Shown here in pieces: positions 19,686 through 29,841 of a stretch of 64,000 bases of DNA. The first letter of the stretch is position 1. Every line of letters starts with the position of its first letter. Source of the DNA: Christiangramia forsetii KT0803 (GTDB lineage: Bacteria; Bacteroidota; Bacteroidia; Flavobacteriales; Flavobacteriaceae). The position numbers and the translations under genes were made by a program. The stretch lies in the NCBI RefSeq assembly GCF_000060345.1, contig NC_008571.1, positions 682,001-746,000 of the forward strand. Direction: 5' to 3'. The notes under the pieces are model-generated. The model was given only the letters and a program-made list of their open reading frames with translations, made no database searches and was not told where the DNA came from.

Positions 19686-19687
19686 CT

Positions 19688-20086
19688 ATGAAATCACACG
19701 AAACTTTTGTTAAAGTCCGATATGCCGAAACCGACCAGATGGGCGTAGTGTATCACGGAAATTACCCGCAATACCTGGAAATAGCCCGAATTGACTGGCT
19801 TGAATCTTTAGGGATCTCCTACAAAAATATGGAAGAGGAAGGGATAATGTTGCCGGTATTCGAATTAAATTTAAAATATCACAGACCTATTACTTTTGAT
19901 GAAAATCTGAAGATCGAAACGCGATTACGGAATACGCCAAATGTTAAAATTATATTTGACTATTTGATCTTCAATGAACGTGGTGAAAAGGTGACTTCAG
20001 CATCTTCTACACTGGTTTTTATGGATTCTAAAACGAGGAAACCTATACGTTGCCCTAAGTATGTTCTGGATAAATTGAAAGATTAA
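19688..20086 (+). CDS. YbgC-type acyl-CoA thioesterase (hotdog fold)
   Basis: A 132-residue hotdog-fold thioesterase that hydrolyses acyl-CoA. The family signature RYAETDQMGVVYHGNYPQYL contains the catalytic aspartate and the conserved H-G-N-Y segment, and ELNLKYHRPITFDE follows. The substrate range is unknown. The 3' end overlaps the convergent YigZ gene by 4 bp. Confidence 0.9.
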   Translation: MKSHETFVKVRYAETDQMGVVYHGNYPQYLEIARIDWLESLGISYKNMEEEGIMLPVFELNLKYHRPITFDENLKIETRLRNTPNVKIIFDYLIFNERGEKVTSASSTLVFMDSKTRKPIRCPKYVLDKLKD

Positions 20087-20691
20087 TCTTCGAGTTTAGA
20101 AATTTCTACTTTATAGGTGTTATCAAATTTGGAATAGATGTCATCGGCATCTTTTTTTCTTACTGCAATAAAAATCTTACAATCTATTTCCAGTTTTTGA
20201 TCAATTACATTCAGGTTGTTTTTTTTAATTACCTGCATTACCTTATTCATTTCAGGGTAATCAAATTTCACAATAAAAATCTCGTCGATTGTTCTTTTTA
20301 GAATATCAGAGGATTCCAGTGCCATTTGCGCGGCAGTTTTATAGGCGTTTATAAGTCCGCCAACGCCTAGTTTTACCCCACCAAAATATCTAACCACCAC
20401 AATGAGAATATTGGTAACATCAAAAGATTGTATTTGTCCATAAATAGGCATTCCGGCAGAATTTGAGGGTTCACCGTCATCATTGGCTCGATATTGAAAG
20501 TCTTCTTTGCCTATTTGCCAGGCATAACACCAATGCCTTGCTTTATGATGTTTAGCCCTTAACTCTTCTAAATGCGTATTAGCCTCTTCTTCCGTTTTAA
20601 TTGGAAACGCATAGCCGAAAAATTTTGAATTTCTGTCTTTAAAAAGAACCTCGGGAGATGGTTTAGTTATACTTTGATAGGTATCTTTCAT
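20083..20691 (-). CDS. YigZ/IMPACT-family protein
   Basis: A 202-residue member of the UPF0029/IMPACT family. The signatures DGEPSNSAGMPIYGQI and VVVRYFGGVKLGVGGLINAY lie in the N-terminal domain, and a ferredoxin-like C-terminal domain follows. The family is widespread and thought to touch translation or tRNA handling, but its reaction is unknown. It is the last gene of a four-gene cluster that starts with ribD; it overlaps the transporter gene by 4 bp. Confidence 0.9.
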   Translation of the reverse strand: MKDTYQSITKPSPEVLFKDRNSKFFGYAFPIKTEEEANTHLEELRAKHHKARHWCYAWQIGKEDFQYRANDDGEPSNSAGMPIYGQIQSFDVTNILIVVVRYFGGVKLGVGGLINAYKTAAQMALESSDILKRTIDEIFIVKFDYPEMNKVMQVIKKNNLNVIDQKLEIDCKIFIAVRKKDADDIYSKFDNTYKVEISKLED

Positions 20692-21560
20692 ATGGCCGAA
20701 TTTGCTACAAGAATTATACTAATCACTGCCAGGGCCAGCCCTATCCAGTTCTTCTTAATTAATTTTTCTTTGAACAGTAGAATACCAACCAGGGTTGATA
20801 GGGTTACAATAGCTACATGATTCATGGTAAAGATCGTAGAGCTGTCAAAACCATTACTCCTTAGCGCCATGACTAAAAAATAGATGGAATAATAATTGGG
20901 AATTCCCAGGGCGATCCCACCGAGAATATTTTTGTAACTAAATTTTAGTGTTCCCTTAATTGCCTGGTAAAGCAAAACCAGGATACCAATCGCCCCGGCA
21001 GTGGCAAAGATTGTTGATGAAAAGAGGCCCACGTCGGTTTCGGAAACATAACTTGTTTCAAGGTATTTTAAACTGGTATCTATAATTCCGCTTCCCAGGA
21101 AAACAAGTAGCGGAAAGATTAGGTTTTCTGTTTTGATACTGATTCCTTGTTCGGTTTTAATCGAAGTCAGATAAACAGCAACAAGCGCCAGGAAAATCCC
21201 AATAATTTTAAGTACGCCGGTATTTTCATTATATAAAAATATTCCGAAGAGCACGGGTATGGCTACAGACATTTTGGTGGCTACAGCAACTACAGAGAGT
21301 CCGCTTTTTTGGGTGGTAATAGCCGCAAGATTAAATACCGCGATAAATAGAAAGCCTAGCATCAAAGCTCCCGGAAACCAACTTTCACCTGGGACCTCTG
21401 TGAAATCTGAACCCTCTATATAACCGAAAAATCCAACAGTACAGGCTATAAAATAATTTACCACAATGGCCTGCAGAGTGTTGACACCGAATTTTTTGTA
21501 CAATCTAAAAACAACAAAAATGATTGTAGACGATAATACACTAAGCAGCAGGTAGATCAA
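20688..21560 (-). CDS. EamA/DMT-family membrane transporter
   Basis: A 290-residue inner-membrane protein with about ten hydrophobic helices arranged as two similar halves, typical of drug/metabolite transporters with EamA domains. The C-terminal part (TLVGILLFKEKLIKKNWIGL) carries the usual E-x-x-x-x-x-x-W-x-G pattern of helix 9-10. The substrate is unknown. It overlaps its neighbours by 4 bp on both sides. Confidence 0.85.
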   Translation of the reverse strand: MIYLLLSVLSSTIIFVVFRLYKKFGVNTLQAIVVNYFIACTVGFFGYIEGSDFTEVPGESWFPGALMLGFLFIAVFNLAAITTQKSGLSVVAVATKMSVAIPVLFGIFLYNENTGVLKIIGIFLALVAVYLTSIKTEQGISIKTENLIFPLLVFLGSGIIDTSLKYLETSYVSETDVGLFSSTIFATAGAIGILVLLYQAIKGTLKFSYKNILGGIALGIPNYYSIYFLVMALRSNGFDSSTIFTMNHVAIVTLSTLVGILLFKEKLIKKNWIGLALAVISIILVANSAI

Positions 21561-22165
21561 AATAGCTCTTTTTTAGTAGTAAAAAGATCTATCACATCTT
21601 CTCGTGTAGGTTCAATATTCCAGGTATGAAAACCAAGTTTGTTGGCAGCTTCGGTATTTTCTAAAGTATCATCTATAAACAGGCAGTTTTCAGCTTTTAG
21701 GTTGTGTTGATTAAGGATATATTCAAAAATTTCCACGTTGGGTTTGCGCATTCCCATCTCATGGGAAAGATAAAACGCGTCAAAACACTTTTTGAAATCT
21801 TCAAAAAAGGGAACCTGACTTTGGATGTGTTTTATATGATTCTCATTCGTGTTGCTTAATAATATGAGTTCATAATCCTTTTCTTCAGCCAGCTTTTGAA
21901 TGAATTTAAATCGATATTCGGGAAAATCGAGTAGCATAGCATTCCAGGACCGGATAAAATCTTCTTTTTCTAAGGCTGGAAATTCTGTGCGATAATGGTC
22001 TGAGATCTCATCTGAGGTAACAAATCCCTGCTCATAATCACGATTTTTTGCAACAAGAGATTCCGGAAAATCCTTAATATTCATTTCCTTTAATTTTTTA
22101 TTGGTGCCTTCTTTATCAAGATTTATAAAGACATCACCAAAATCAAATAGTATCGCTTTAATCAT
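21557..22165 (-). CDS. HAD-superfamily hydrolase (subfamily IA)
   Basis: A 202-residue phosphatase-like protein with all four HAD motifs: LFDFGDVF with nucleophile Asp8, LLSNTNENH (motif II), GMRKPNVEIF with the lysine of motif III, and CLFIDDTLEN (motif IV). A helical cap lies between motifs I and II. The residue two after the nucleophile is Gly, as in YihX-like members. In this place it might dephosphorylate the riboflavin intermediate made by RibD, but that is only a suggestion from position; it overlaps ribD by 8 bp. Confidence 0.85.
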   Translation of the reverse strand: MIKAILFDFGDVFINLDKEGTNKKLKEMNIKDFPESLVAKNRDYEQGFVTSDEISDHYRTEFPALEKEDFIRSWNAMLLDFPEYRFKFIQKLAEEKDYELILLSNTNENHIKHIQSQVPFFEDFKKCFDAFYLSHEMGMRKPNVEIFEYILNQHNLKAENCLFIDDTLENTEAANKLGFHTWNIEPTREDVIDLFTTKKELF

Positions 22166-23201
22166 TTTTGTAAATTTTTAAAAGGTCGCCGGAAATATTC
22201 TTTTCAGCCACCGGGATTCCGGAAATTTCGGGAGCTTTTACTCCTGACTGAAAATAAGAGCTTCCGGTAAGGACCCTGGCTTCATCCCAAAGACCAGCTT
22301 TTATAAATTGCTGAAGGGTGTTACTACCACCTTCAATAATAACCGACTGTAAGTCGTATTTGTGCAATACATCGCAGATCTCCTGTGAAATATTTTCTGA
22401 AAATTCGATTTCCTCAAAGATTATATTTCCATCTTCTGAACCGGTAGTTTTCTTTTTACAAAGAACTACTGTTTTTTGTTTTTCGTCGAGAACTGAATGA
22501 TCCTTGGAGATTTTTAAGTTCTGATCTATAATGATTCTAACAGGATTACTGCCGGTCCATTTTCTAACATTCAAAGAAGGGTTATCTTCAATAACGGTAT
22601 TGGTTCCAACCAAAATAGCGGTTTCTTCACTGCGCCATTTATGAACCAGCTGTCCCGAATATTTATTGGTGATCCACACGGGTCTCTTCTTATCTTTTTT
22701 CTCCGGAGCGATAAAACCATCCTGGGTTTGAGCCCATTTAAGAATAATATAAGGACGTTGTTTCTTCTGAAAAGTAAAAAAACGCTTGTTTAGTTCCAGG
22801 CATTCTTCTTCCAGGATCCCAACATTTACTTCACACCCGGCATCCATTAGTTTTTTAATTCCGCGGCCGGCAACTTTAGCGAACGGGTCCATTGTGCCTA
22901 TAATCACTTTTTTAATGCCTTTAGCAATAATTAGATCGCTGCAGGGAGGGGTTTTTCCAAAATGGCTACAGGGTTCAAGGCTTACATAAATAATGGCGTG
23001 TTTTAGAAGCGATTGGTCTTTTACCGAATTAATCGCATTTACCTCTGCATGAGGCTCTCCGGCTTTTTTGTGCCAGCCTTCGCCAATTATCTTATTTTTA
23101 TATACAATCACACTGCCCACCATTGGGTTGGGATAGGTAGTTCCAAGCCCGTTTTGCGCCAATTCTATACAGCGTTTTATGTATTTTTCGTGTATATTCA
23201 C
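22158..23201 (-). CDS. ribD: Bifunctional riboflavin deaminase/reductase RibD
   Basis: A 347-residue enzyme for the second and third steps of riboflavin synthesis. The N-terminal deaminase has the zinc site His51-Ala-Glu53, Cys78 (EPCSHFGKTPPC) and Cys87; the C-terminal half is the NADPH-dependent reductase. The start is GTG, reading MNIHEKYIKRCIELA, the conserved N terminus. A perfect -7 box ends only 4 bp before this GTG, so the mRNA is probably leaderless. No FMN riboswitch can fit in front of it. Confidence 0.93.
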   Translation of the reverse strand: MNIHEKYIKRCIELAQNGLGTTYPNPMVGSVIVYKNKIIGEGWHKKAGEPHAEVNAINSVKDQSLLKHAIIYVSLEPCSHFGKTPPCSDLIIAKGIKKVIIGTMDPFAKVAGRGIKKLMDAGCEVNVGILEEECLELNKRFFTFQKKQRPYIILKWAQTQDGFIAPEKKDKKRPVWITNKYSGQLVHKWRSEETAILVGTNTVIEDNPSLNVRKWTGSNPVRIIIDQNLKISKDHSVLDEKQKTVVLCKKKTTGSEDGNIIFEEIEFSENISQEICDVLHKYDLQSVIIEGGSNTLQQFIKAGLWDEARVLTGSSYFQSGVKAPEISGIPVAEKNISGDLLKIYKND

Positions 23202-23205
23202 AGCA

Positions 23206-23213
23206 CAAAAATA
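23206..23213 (-). promoter_or_regulatory. ribD -7 box, probably giving a leaderless mRNA
   Basis: On the minus strand TATTTTTG is followed by only TGCT and then the GTG start at 23201. With transcription starting about 5 bases after the box, the first base of the mRNA would be the start codon. Confidence 0.6.
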
Positions 23214-23229
23214 GAATTAATTAGGCAGA

Positions 23230-23715
23230 ATGAACACATGGAAAATTCGGGAGATTAAACCCGAAGACAATCAGCAGGTTAAAGAATTAGTTAGAAGCGT
23301 CCTTGTTGAAATGGGGGTTCCCAAAGTAGGAACCGCGTATGAAGACAAGGCCCTGGATGATATGACCAGAACCTATGAAGGTGAAAAAAAAGTTTACTAT
23401 GTAGTTGAAGAAAATTCAAAAATCATCGGTAGTGCGGGAATAGCACCTTTAACCGGAGAAGAAGAAACCATCTGTGAACTTCAGAAGATGTATTTTCTTC
23501 CGGAAGCTCGGGGCAGGGGGATTGGTATGAAAATGATTAACCAGTGTATGGATTTTGGCAGGGAACAGGGATTCAAAAAATGCTATATAGAGACCCTGCC
23601 TTATATGGAAAATGCCAGAAAACTATATCATAAAAATAACTTTGAGGTCATTGAAAAACCACTTGGTAATACCGGGCATTACAATTGCACGGTTTTTATG
23701 GTAAGAGATCTTTAA
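23230..23715 (+). CDS. GNAT-family N-acetyltransferase
   Basis: A 161-residue acetyltransferase. The acetyl-CoA binding motif ARGRGIGMKMI follows the strand ICELQKMYFLP, and NARKLYHKNNFE forms motif B. The substrate is unknown. The start lies 28 bp from the divergent ribD start, so the two genes share an unusually short promoter region. It reads on towards prmC. Confidence 0.85.
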   Translation: MNTWKIREIKPEDNQQVKELVRSVLVEMGVPKVGTAYEDKALDDMTRTYEGEKKVYYVVEENSKIIGSAGIAPLTGEEETICELQKMYFLPEARGRGIGMKMINQCMDFGREQGFKKCYIETLPYMENARKLYHKNNFEVIEKPLGNTGHYNCTVFMVRDL

Positions 23716-23741
23716 ACCTTAGAGGAACCACAACAATTTCA

Positions 23742-24590
23742 ATGCGAATTTCTCAGTTAAAAAAACAATTTAGTGTGCAATTGGAGGGGGAGTTTCCTTC
23801 CACCGAGATCATGTCATTCTTTTATATTCTGACTGAAGAATATCTCGGAATGCAAAAAGTTGATATTGCTTTAAATCCTACTCAGGAAATTTCTAAGGAA
23901 GAGCAAACAAAGTTCGAATCTGCATTAAATAGATTGAAAAAGCATGAGCCTATTCAATATATAACGGGGAATACAGAGTTTTTCACAAGAAAATTTCTGG
24001 TTAACAAAAGTGTGCTGATTCCACGGCCGGAAACTGAGGAACTGGTAGAATGGATAATTTCAGATCATAGAAGTACCGGGCAAGAACTTAAGATCCTTGA
24101 TATTGGTACCGGTAGCGGTTGTATTCCCATAAGTTTAGCTAAAGAATTGGAAGATGCAAAAGTTTCTTCTTTTGATATTTCTTCTGAAGCTTTATTAATT
24201 GCTAAAAGAAATGCGAAATTGAATGCTGCCGATGTATTATTCAGGAAACTAAATATTCTGGAAGCAGAAGAATTAGAAGGGCAGTTCGATATTATTGTTT
24301 CAAATCCGCCCTATGTTAGGGAGTTGGAGAAAAAGGAAATGCATCAAAATGTACTGGATCATGAGCCAAAATTGGCCTTGTATGTGGAGGATGAGAATGC
24401 GCTGATATTTTATAAAAAAATTGCTGAACTTGCTGTGAAATCGCTGAATCCTGCTGGTTGTTTATACTTTGAGATCAATCAATACCTGGCAGAAGAAACA
24501 AAATCTTTGGTGCAGCAATTCGGTTTTGAAACGGAACTCAAAAAGGATATTTTTGGACATTACCGCATGTTAAAAGCAACGAAGCAATAA
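23742..24590 (+). CDS. prmC: Release factor glutamine methyltransferase PrmC
   Basis: A 282-residue methyltransferase that modifies the Gln of the GGQ motif in RF1 and RF2. The SAM site ILDIGTGSGCIPISLA and the catalytic NPPYV motif are both present, after a helical N-terminal domain. I start it at ATG 23742 (MRISQLKKQF); the earlier in-frame start at 23685 overlaps the GNAT gene and adds non-conserved sequence. It runs into the LOG gene with no gap. Confidence 0.92.
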   Translation: MRISQLKKQFSVQLEGEFPSTEIMSFFYILTEEYLGMQKVDIALNPTQEISKEEQTKFESALNRLKKHEPIQYITGNTEFFTRKFLVNKSVLIPRPETEELVEWIISDHRSTGQELKILDIGTGSGCIPISLAKELEDAKVSSFDISSEALLIAKRNAKLNAADVLFRKLNILEAEELEGQFDIIVSNPPYVRELEKKEMHQNVLDHEPKLALYVEDENALIFYKKIAELAVKSLNPAGCLYFEINQYLAEETKSLVQQFGFETELKKDIFGHYRMLKATKQ

Positions 24591-25196
24591 ATGATGAGTA
24601 AAAAACTAAAGCCTATTAAGAATCTGGCCGTTTTCTGCGCCAGTAGTGATGGGAATGATAGGGAGATATTTGATAATGCTTATACCGTGGGTAAGAAAAT
24701 GGCTGAAAATGACATCAGGTTGGTCTACGGAGGAAGTAAACTTGGCTTGATGGGACAGGTGGCTAAAGGAGCGATGGAGCATGGAGGAAAAGCAACAGGT
24801 GTTATTCCTGATTTTCTTAAGACCAAGGAAGTAGTGCATACGGGACTGGATAAACTAATTACAACTCAAGATATGCATGAACGAAAGCTCACCATGAATG
24901 AATTGAGCGATGCGTTTATTTCGCTACCGGGCGGTTTCGGTACTTTTGAAGAGCTTTTTGAGATCGTGACCTGGGCGCAGCTGGGATTGCATAGAAAGCC
25001 AATTGGATTATTGAATATCAATGGATTTTATGATGATCTAATAAATATGCTAAATAAAATGACAGCAAAAGGTCTTTTGAAACAGGATAACCTCGATATT
25101 TTACTGATTTCAGATAATTTTGAAGATCTTTTGGAAAAAATGAGAAGTTTTGAGTCAAAACCGGTTCCAAAATGGATGATTAAAAACCAAACCTGA
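24591..25196 (+). CDS. LOG-family nucleotide 5'-monophosphate phosphoribohydrolase
   Basis: A 201-residue LOG-family (lysine decarboxylase-like) protein. The motifs GGSKLGLMG and PGGFGTFEELFEIVTWAQLG include the PGGxGTxxE signature of enzymes that release a free base from (cytokinin) nucleoside monophosphates. These proteins are not lysine decarboxylases despite older labels. It directly follows prmC; two adjacent ATG codons (24591 and 24594) are possible starts. Confidence 0.88.
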   Translation: MMSKKLKPIKNLAVFCASSDGNDREIFDNAYTVGKKMAENDIRLVYGGSKLGLMGQVAKGAMEHGGKATGVIPDFLKTKEVVHTGLDKLITTQDMHERKLTMNELSDAFISLPGGFGTFEELFEIVTWAQLGLHRKPIGLLNINGFYDDLINMLNKMTAKGLLKQDNLDILLISDNFEDLLEKMRSFESKPVPKWMIKNQT

Positions 25197-25198
25197 TC

Positions 25199-25870
25199 AT
25201 GAAAATTAACAGGCTTACCGTATACAGTTGCAATATAGAAGCACAATTAAAATTCTATAGGGATCAGCTTAATTTTGAGGTTAAAAGTTCTTCTAAAGAT
25301 AGTTTCGAAATTCAGGCGGGATATTCCATTTTAAAATTTCAGTATAAAGAAAACGCGACTCCTTATCATATAGCCTTTCATATCCCAGATAGGCAGGAAG
25401 AGGAAGCCTTGGCCTGGTTTGATGGGAAAAGAGCTATTCAGAAATTCAATGATAAGAAGATTATAGATTTTAGTAACTGGCAGGCGATGTCGGTTTATTT
25501 CTATGATGAAGATCAAAATATTATGGAATTTATTTCCAGAAGGAATTTTAGCAAGCCAGAATCTGCCATTTTTGATTCTTCAAATATAGTGGGACTTGCA
25601 GAAATAGGACTTGCCACTAATAATATTAAGGAGAAATTTGAAAAACTGAAATTTGATTGTGGGTTGAACCAGTTTGATGGGGACTTTGAAAAATTTTGTG
25701 CCATCGGGGAGGATTCTGGACTAATTATCACTATCAATAAAGAGGAAAAAGACTGGTTTCCTACCGGGGACGAGGCCTATGCTTCAGATTTTGAAATGGA
25801 ATTTGAACATGATTCTAAAACATTTCAGTTGACATTCAGCAACGATGAGCTGAAAATTTCAGAAATATAA
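25199..25870 (+). CDS. VOC-family (glyoxalase-fold) protein
   Basis: A 223-residue protein with a glyoxalase/bleomycin-resistance fold in the first 115 residues: NRLTVYSCNIEAQLKFYRDQ, then a central strand HIAFHI, and DEDQNIMEFISRRN with the glutamate that binds metal in family members. The second half repeats a weaker VOC-like pattern (GLAEIGLATNNIKEKFEKL). The reaction is unknown. It starts 3 bp after the LOG stop codon. Confidence 0.78.
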   Translation: MKINRLTVYSCNIEAQLKFYRDQLNFEVKSSSKDSFEIQAGYSILKFQYKENATPYHIAFHIPDRQEEEALAWFDGKRAIQKFNDKKIIDFSNWQAMSVYFYDEDQNIMEFISRRNFSKPESAIFDSSNIVGLAEIGLATNNIKEKFEKLKFDCGLNQFDGDFEKFCAIGEDSGLIITINKEEKDWFPTGDEAYASDFEMEFEHDSKTFQLTFSNDELKISEI

Positions 25871-27880
<2,010 letters not shown>

Positions 27881-27889
27881 TATTAAAAT

Positions 27890-28570
27890 ATGCATAATCT
27901 TAAATGGTCATTTTCTATAAGCTTTCTTTTTTTATTATTTGGTCCTTTAAAGGCCCAGGAAATACCCGAAGGTTTTGTTTATATAGATGAGGTGATCCCA
28001 GACATCATATATGAGATTAGATATGCGGGGAGCCATAATTTTGTGGGAAAACCAATTGACGGTTATGAAGCTAAGCAAGCCATTATTAGTAAACCGGCTG
28101 CAAAGGCTCTGGCAAAAGTTCAAAAAGAGCTTATTCAAAAAGACTTTATGTTGAAAGTTTTTGATGCTTATAGACCGCAACGTGCCGTGAACCATTTTAT
28201 GGAGTGGGCGAGGGATAAGGATGATACCTTAATGAAACAGGATTTTTATCCAGATATTGCCAAAAAGAATCTTTTTCAGTTGGGCTATATAGCGACTAAA
28301 TCTGGTCATTCCCGGGGAAGTACGATAGATTTAACGATGATTGGGGTGAGTGATTGTGAAAATGTGGATATGGGTGGAACCTATGATTTCTTCGGAGAGA
28401 TTTCTCATCATAATGCTTCGCAGATTTCAGAACAACAGAAGAAGAATCGAGAAATTTTACGGCTTACTATGCGAAAATATGGCTTCAGGTCCTATTCTGA
28501 AGAATGGTGGCATTATACGTATGATATGGAACCTTATCCAGCTACTTATTTTGATTTTCTGGTAAAGTAG
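27890..28570 (+). CDS. D-alanyl-D-alanine dipeptidase (M15 family, VanX/DdpX-like)
   Basis: A 226-residue exported zinc peptidase. A signal peptide ends around residue 23. The zinc site is seen in SGHSRGSTIDLT (His and Asp) and in EEWWHYTY (catalytic Glu and third ligand His). VanX-type enzymes split D-Ala-D-Ala. With no van genes nearby, recycling of cell-wall dipeptides is more likely than glycopeptide resistance. It starts 9 bp after ligA. Confidence 0.88.
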   Translation: MHNLKWSFSISFLFLLFGPLKAQEIPEGFVYIDEVIPDIIYEIRYAGSHNFVGKPIDGYEAKQAIISKPAAKALAKVQKELIQKDFMLKVFDAYRPQRAVNHFMEWARDKDDTLMKQDFYPDIAKKNLFQLGYIATKSGHSRGSTIDLTMIGVSDCENVDMGGTYDFFGEISHHNASQISEQQKKNREILRLTMRKYGFRSYSEEWWHYTYDMEPYPATYFDFLVK

Positions 28571-28923
28571 TTTTTAAGTTTATAGTCAGCATCGTCCTAA
28601 AGAACTCGCCTTGTTATTTTTTTCCATCGATGAAAAAAGTAACCAAAAAAATCTAGGCTCACGAAAATTGATCTAAATTTTTCACTCGAAACCTAAATTT
28701 TAGGAACTCGCTATAGGTATTTAATTTAAAAGATAGATTCTTATAGCTCAAACAGCCTAAAATTTCACGGTTCTTTCGCTTTAAATTTATCGATAAATTT
28801 TCGGTAGGCCGACAAAAAAGCAAGATGATAAAACATTAAAAGATGATTTCTTCTAATTAAAATTTTTCAAAATGTTAAGAAATATCTTTCTCAAGAACCA
28901 TATGATAACAGCTTAAGATACCA
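28571..28923. other. 353-bp intergenic region with a large imperfect palindrome
   Basis: No reading frame of note occurs. The region folds on itself: AAATTTTAGG near 28695 pairs with CCTAAAATTT near 28756, and outer segments around 28660 and 28790 also complement each other (GAAAATT / AATTTTC type). It separates two converging gene groups. Confidence 0.55.
28660..28810. repeat. Imperfect palindromic intergenic element
   Basis: Inner arms AAATTTTAGG-AACTC-GCTATA (28695-28715) and TATAGCTCAAACAGCCTAAA (28742-28761, running on to TTT) are near inverse complements. Outer parts, GAAAATTGATC near 28663 and ATCGATAAATTTTC near 28789, extend the symmetry. It may be a member of a repeated family, but no second copy lies in this window. 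Confidence 0.45.
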
Positions 28924-29838
28924 CTAATTTATAGCAATTTTCACTCCGTCAGCTTCTATATTATTTTCTGAATCCAGATAGAAATCAATTCGGCCTAGAT
29001 AAAGTCCGTAACAACCAACCTGGTTTACGAGAACCTTCTTTCCGACTTTATTTTTTTCAACGCGAGGTTTCTTCAGAAAAGTATGCGTATGACCACCTAT
29101 AATAAGATCGATATTTTCTGTGGTTTTCGCCAATTTAACATCAGAAACCTCGTTGCTATTGGAATATTCATAGCCTAAATGGGAAAGACATATCACAAGA
29201 TCACAATTTTCTTCATCCTTTAAAATTCGGGCTTTATCGGTAGCGATTTCAATAGGATCCAGGTATTTGGTTTCCTTATAGAGATTTTTTCCAACCAGGC
29301 CTTCCAGTTTAATACCAAGACCAAAAATTCCAATTTTCACCCCGTCTTTTTGAAAAGTCTTGTAATCTTTCACCTGCCCGTCCATGATGGTATCACTAAA
29401 ATCATAATTGGAGCTTATAAATGGAAATTTAGCGTGTGGTAGTTGCGCATAAAGTCCGTTGGTACCATTATCAAAATCATGGTTCCCAATGGTAGCCGCG
29501 TCATATTTCAGCATGCTCATTAATTTGAATTCCAGCTCACCCCCATAAAAATTGAAATACGGGGTGCCTTGAAAGATATCCCCGGCATCCAAAAGGAGCG
29601 TATTTGGGTTTTCTTTTCTAATTCTTTCAACCAAGGTAGCTCGCCTGGCAACTCCTCCAAGATTTGCATTTCTGCCGGCATCAGGCCCAAAAGGCTCAAT
29701 ATGACTATGAACATCGTTGGTATGCAGAATGGTAATATGCTTTCTTGTTTCAGCTTTAAAAGACATGGCAGAAACTCCGCCCAATCCTAAAAATGCTGTA
29801 GCCGCTGCGGTATTATGAATAAAGTCTCTTCTTTTCAT
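28924..29838 (-). CDS. Exported metallophosphatase (catalytic half of a 5'-nucleotidase)
   Basis: A 304-residue calcineurin-like phosphatase. The N terminus MKRRDFIHNTAAATAFLG has twin-arginine character (R-R-D-F). Metal-site motifs of the UshA/5'-nucleotidase family are clear: ILHTNDVHSHIEPFG, LLLDAGDIFQG, TIGNHDFDNG, SHLGYEYS and GGHTHTF. It lacks the substrate-binding C-terminal domain, which the gene immediately upstream (29842-30597) encodes separately. The two probably work as a pair in the periplasm on nucleotides. Confidence 0.9.
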   Translation of the reverse strand: MKRRDFIHNTAAATAFLGLGGVSAMSFKAETRKHITILHTNDVHSHIEPFGPDAGRNANLGGVARRATLVERIRKENPNTLLLDAGDIFQGTPYFNFYGGELEFKLMSMLKYDAATIGNHDFDNGTNGLYAQLPHAKFPFISSNYDFSDTIMDGQVKDYKTFQKDGVKIGIFGLGIKLEGLVGKNLYKETKYLDPIEIATDKARILKDEENCDLVICLSHLGYEYSNSNEVSDVKLAKTTENIDLIIGGHTHTFLKKPRVEKNKVGKKVLVNQVGCYGLYLGRIDFYLDSENNIEADGVKIAIN

Positions 29839-29841
29839 GAT

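Noticed and set aside
19484-19687. oriC next to dnaA
   Set aside because: No cluster of TTATCCACA-like boxes is present; the only exact box I noticed in the window lies inside miaA (49586-49594).
27890-28570. Vancomycin-resistance vanX
   Set aside because: The family match is to VanX/DdpX dipeptidases, but no vanH, vanA or regulator lies nearby, so a resistance role is not supported.
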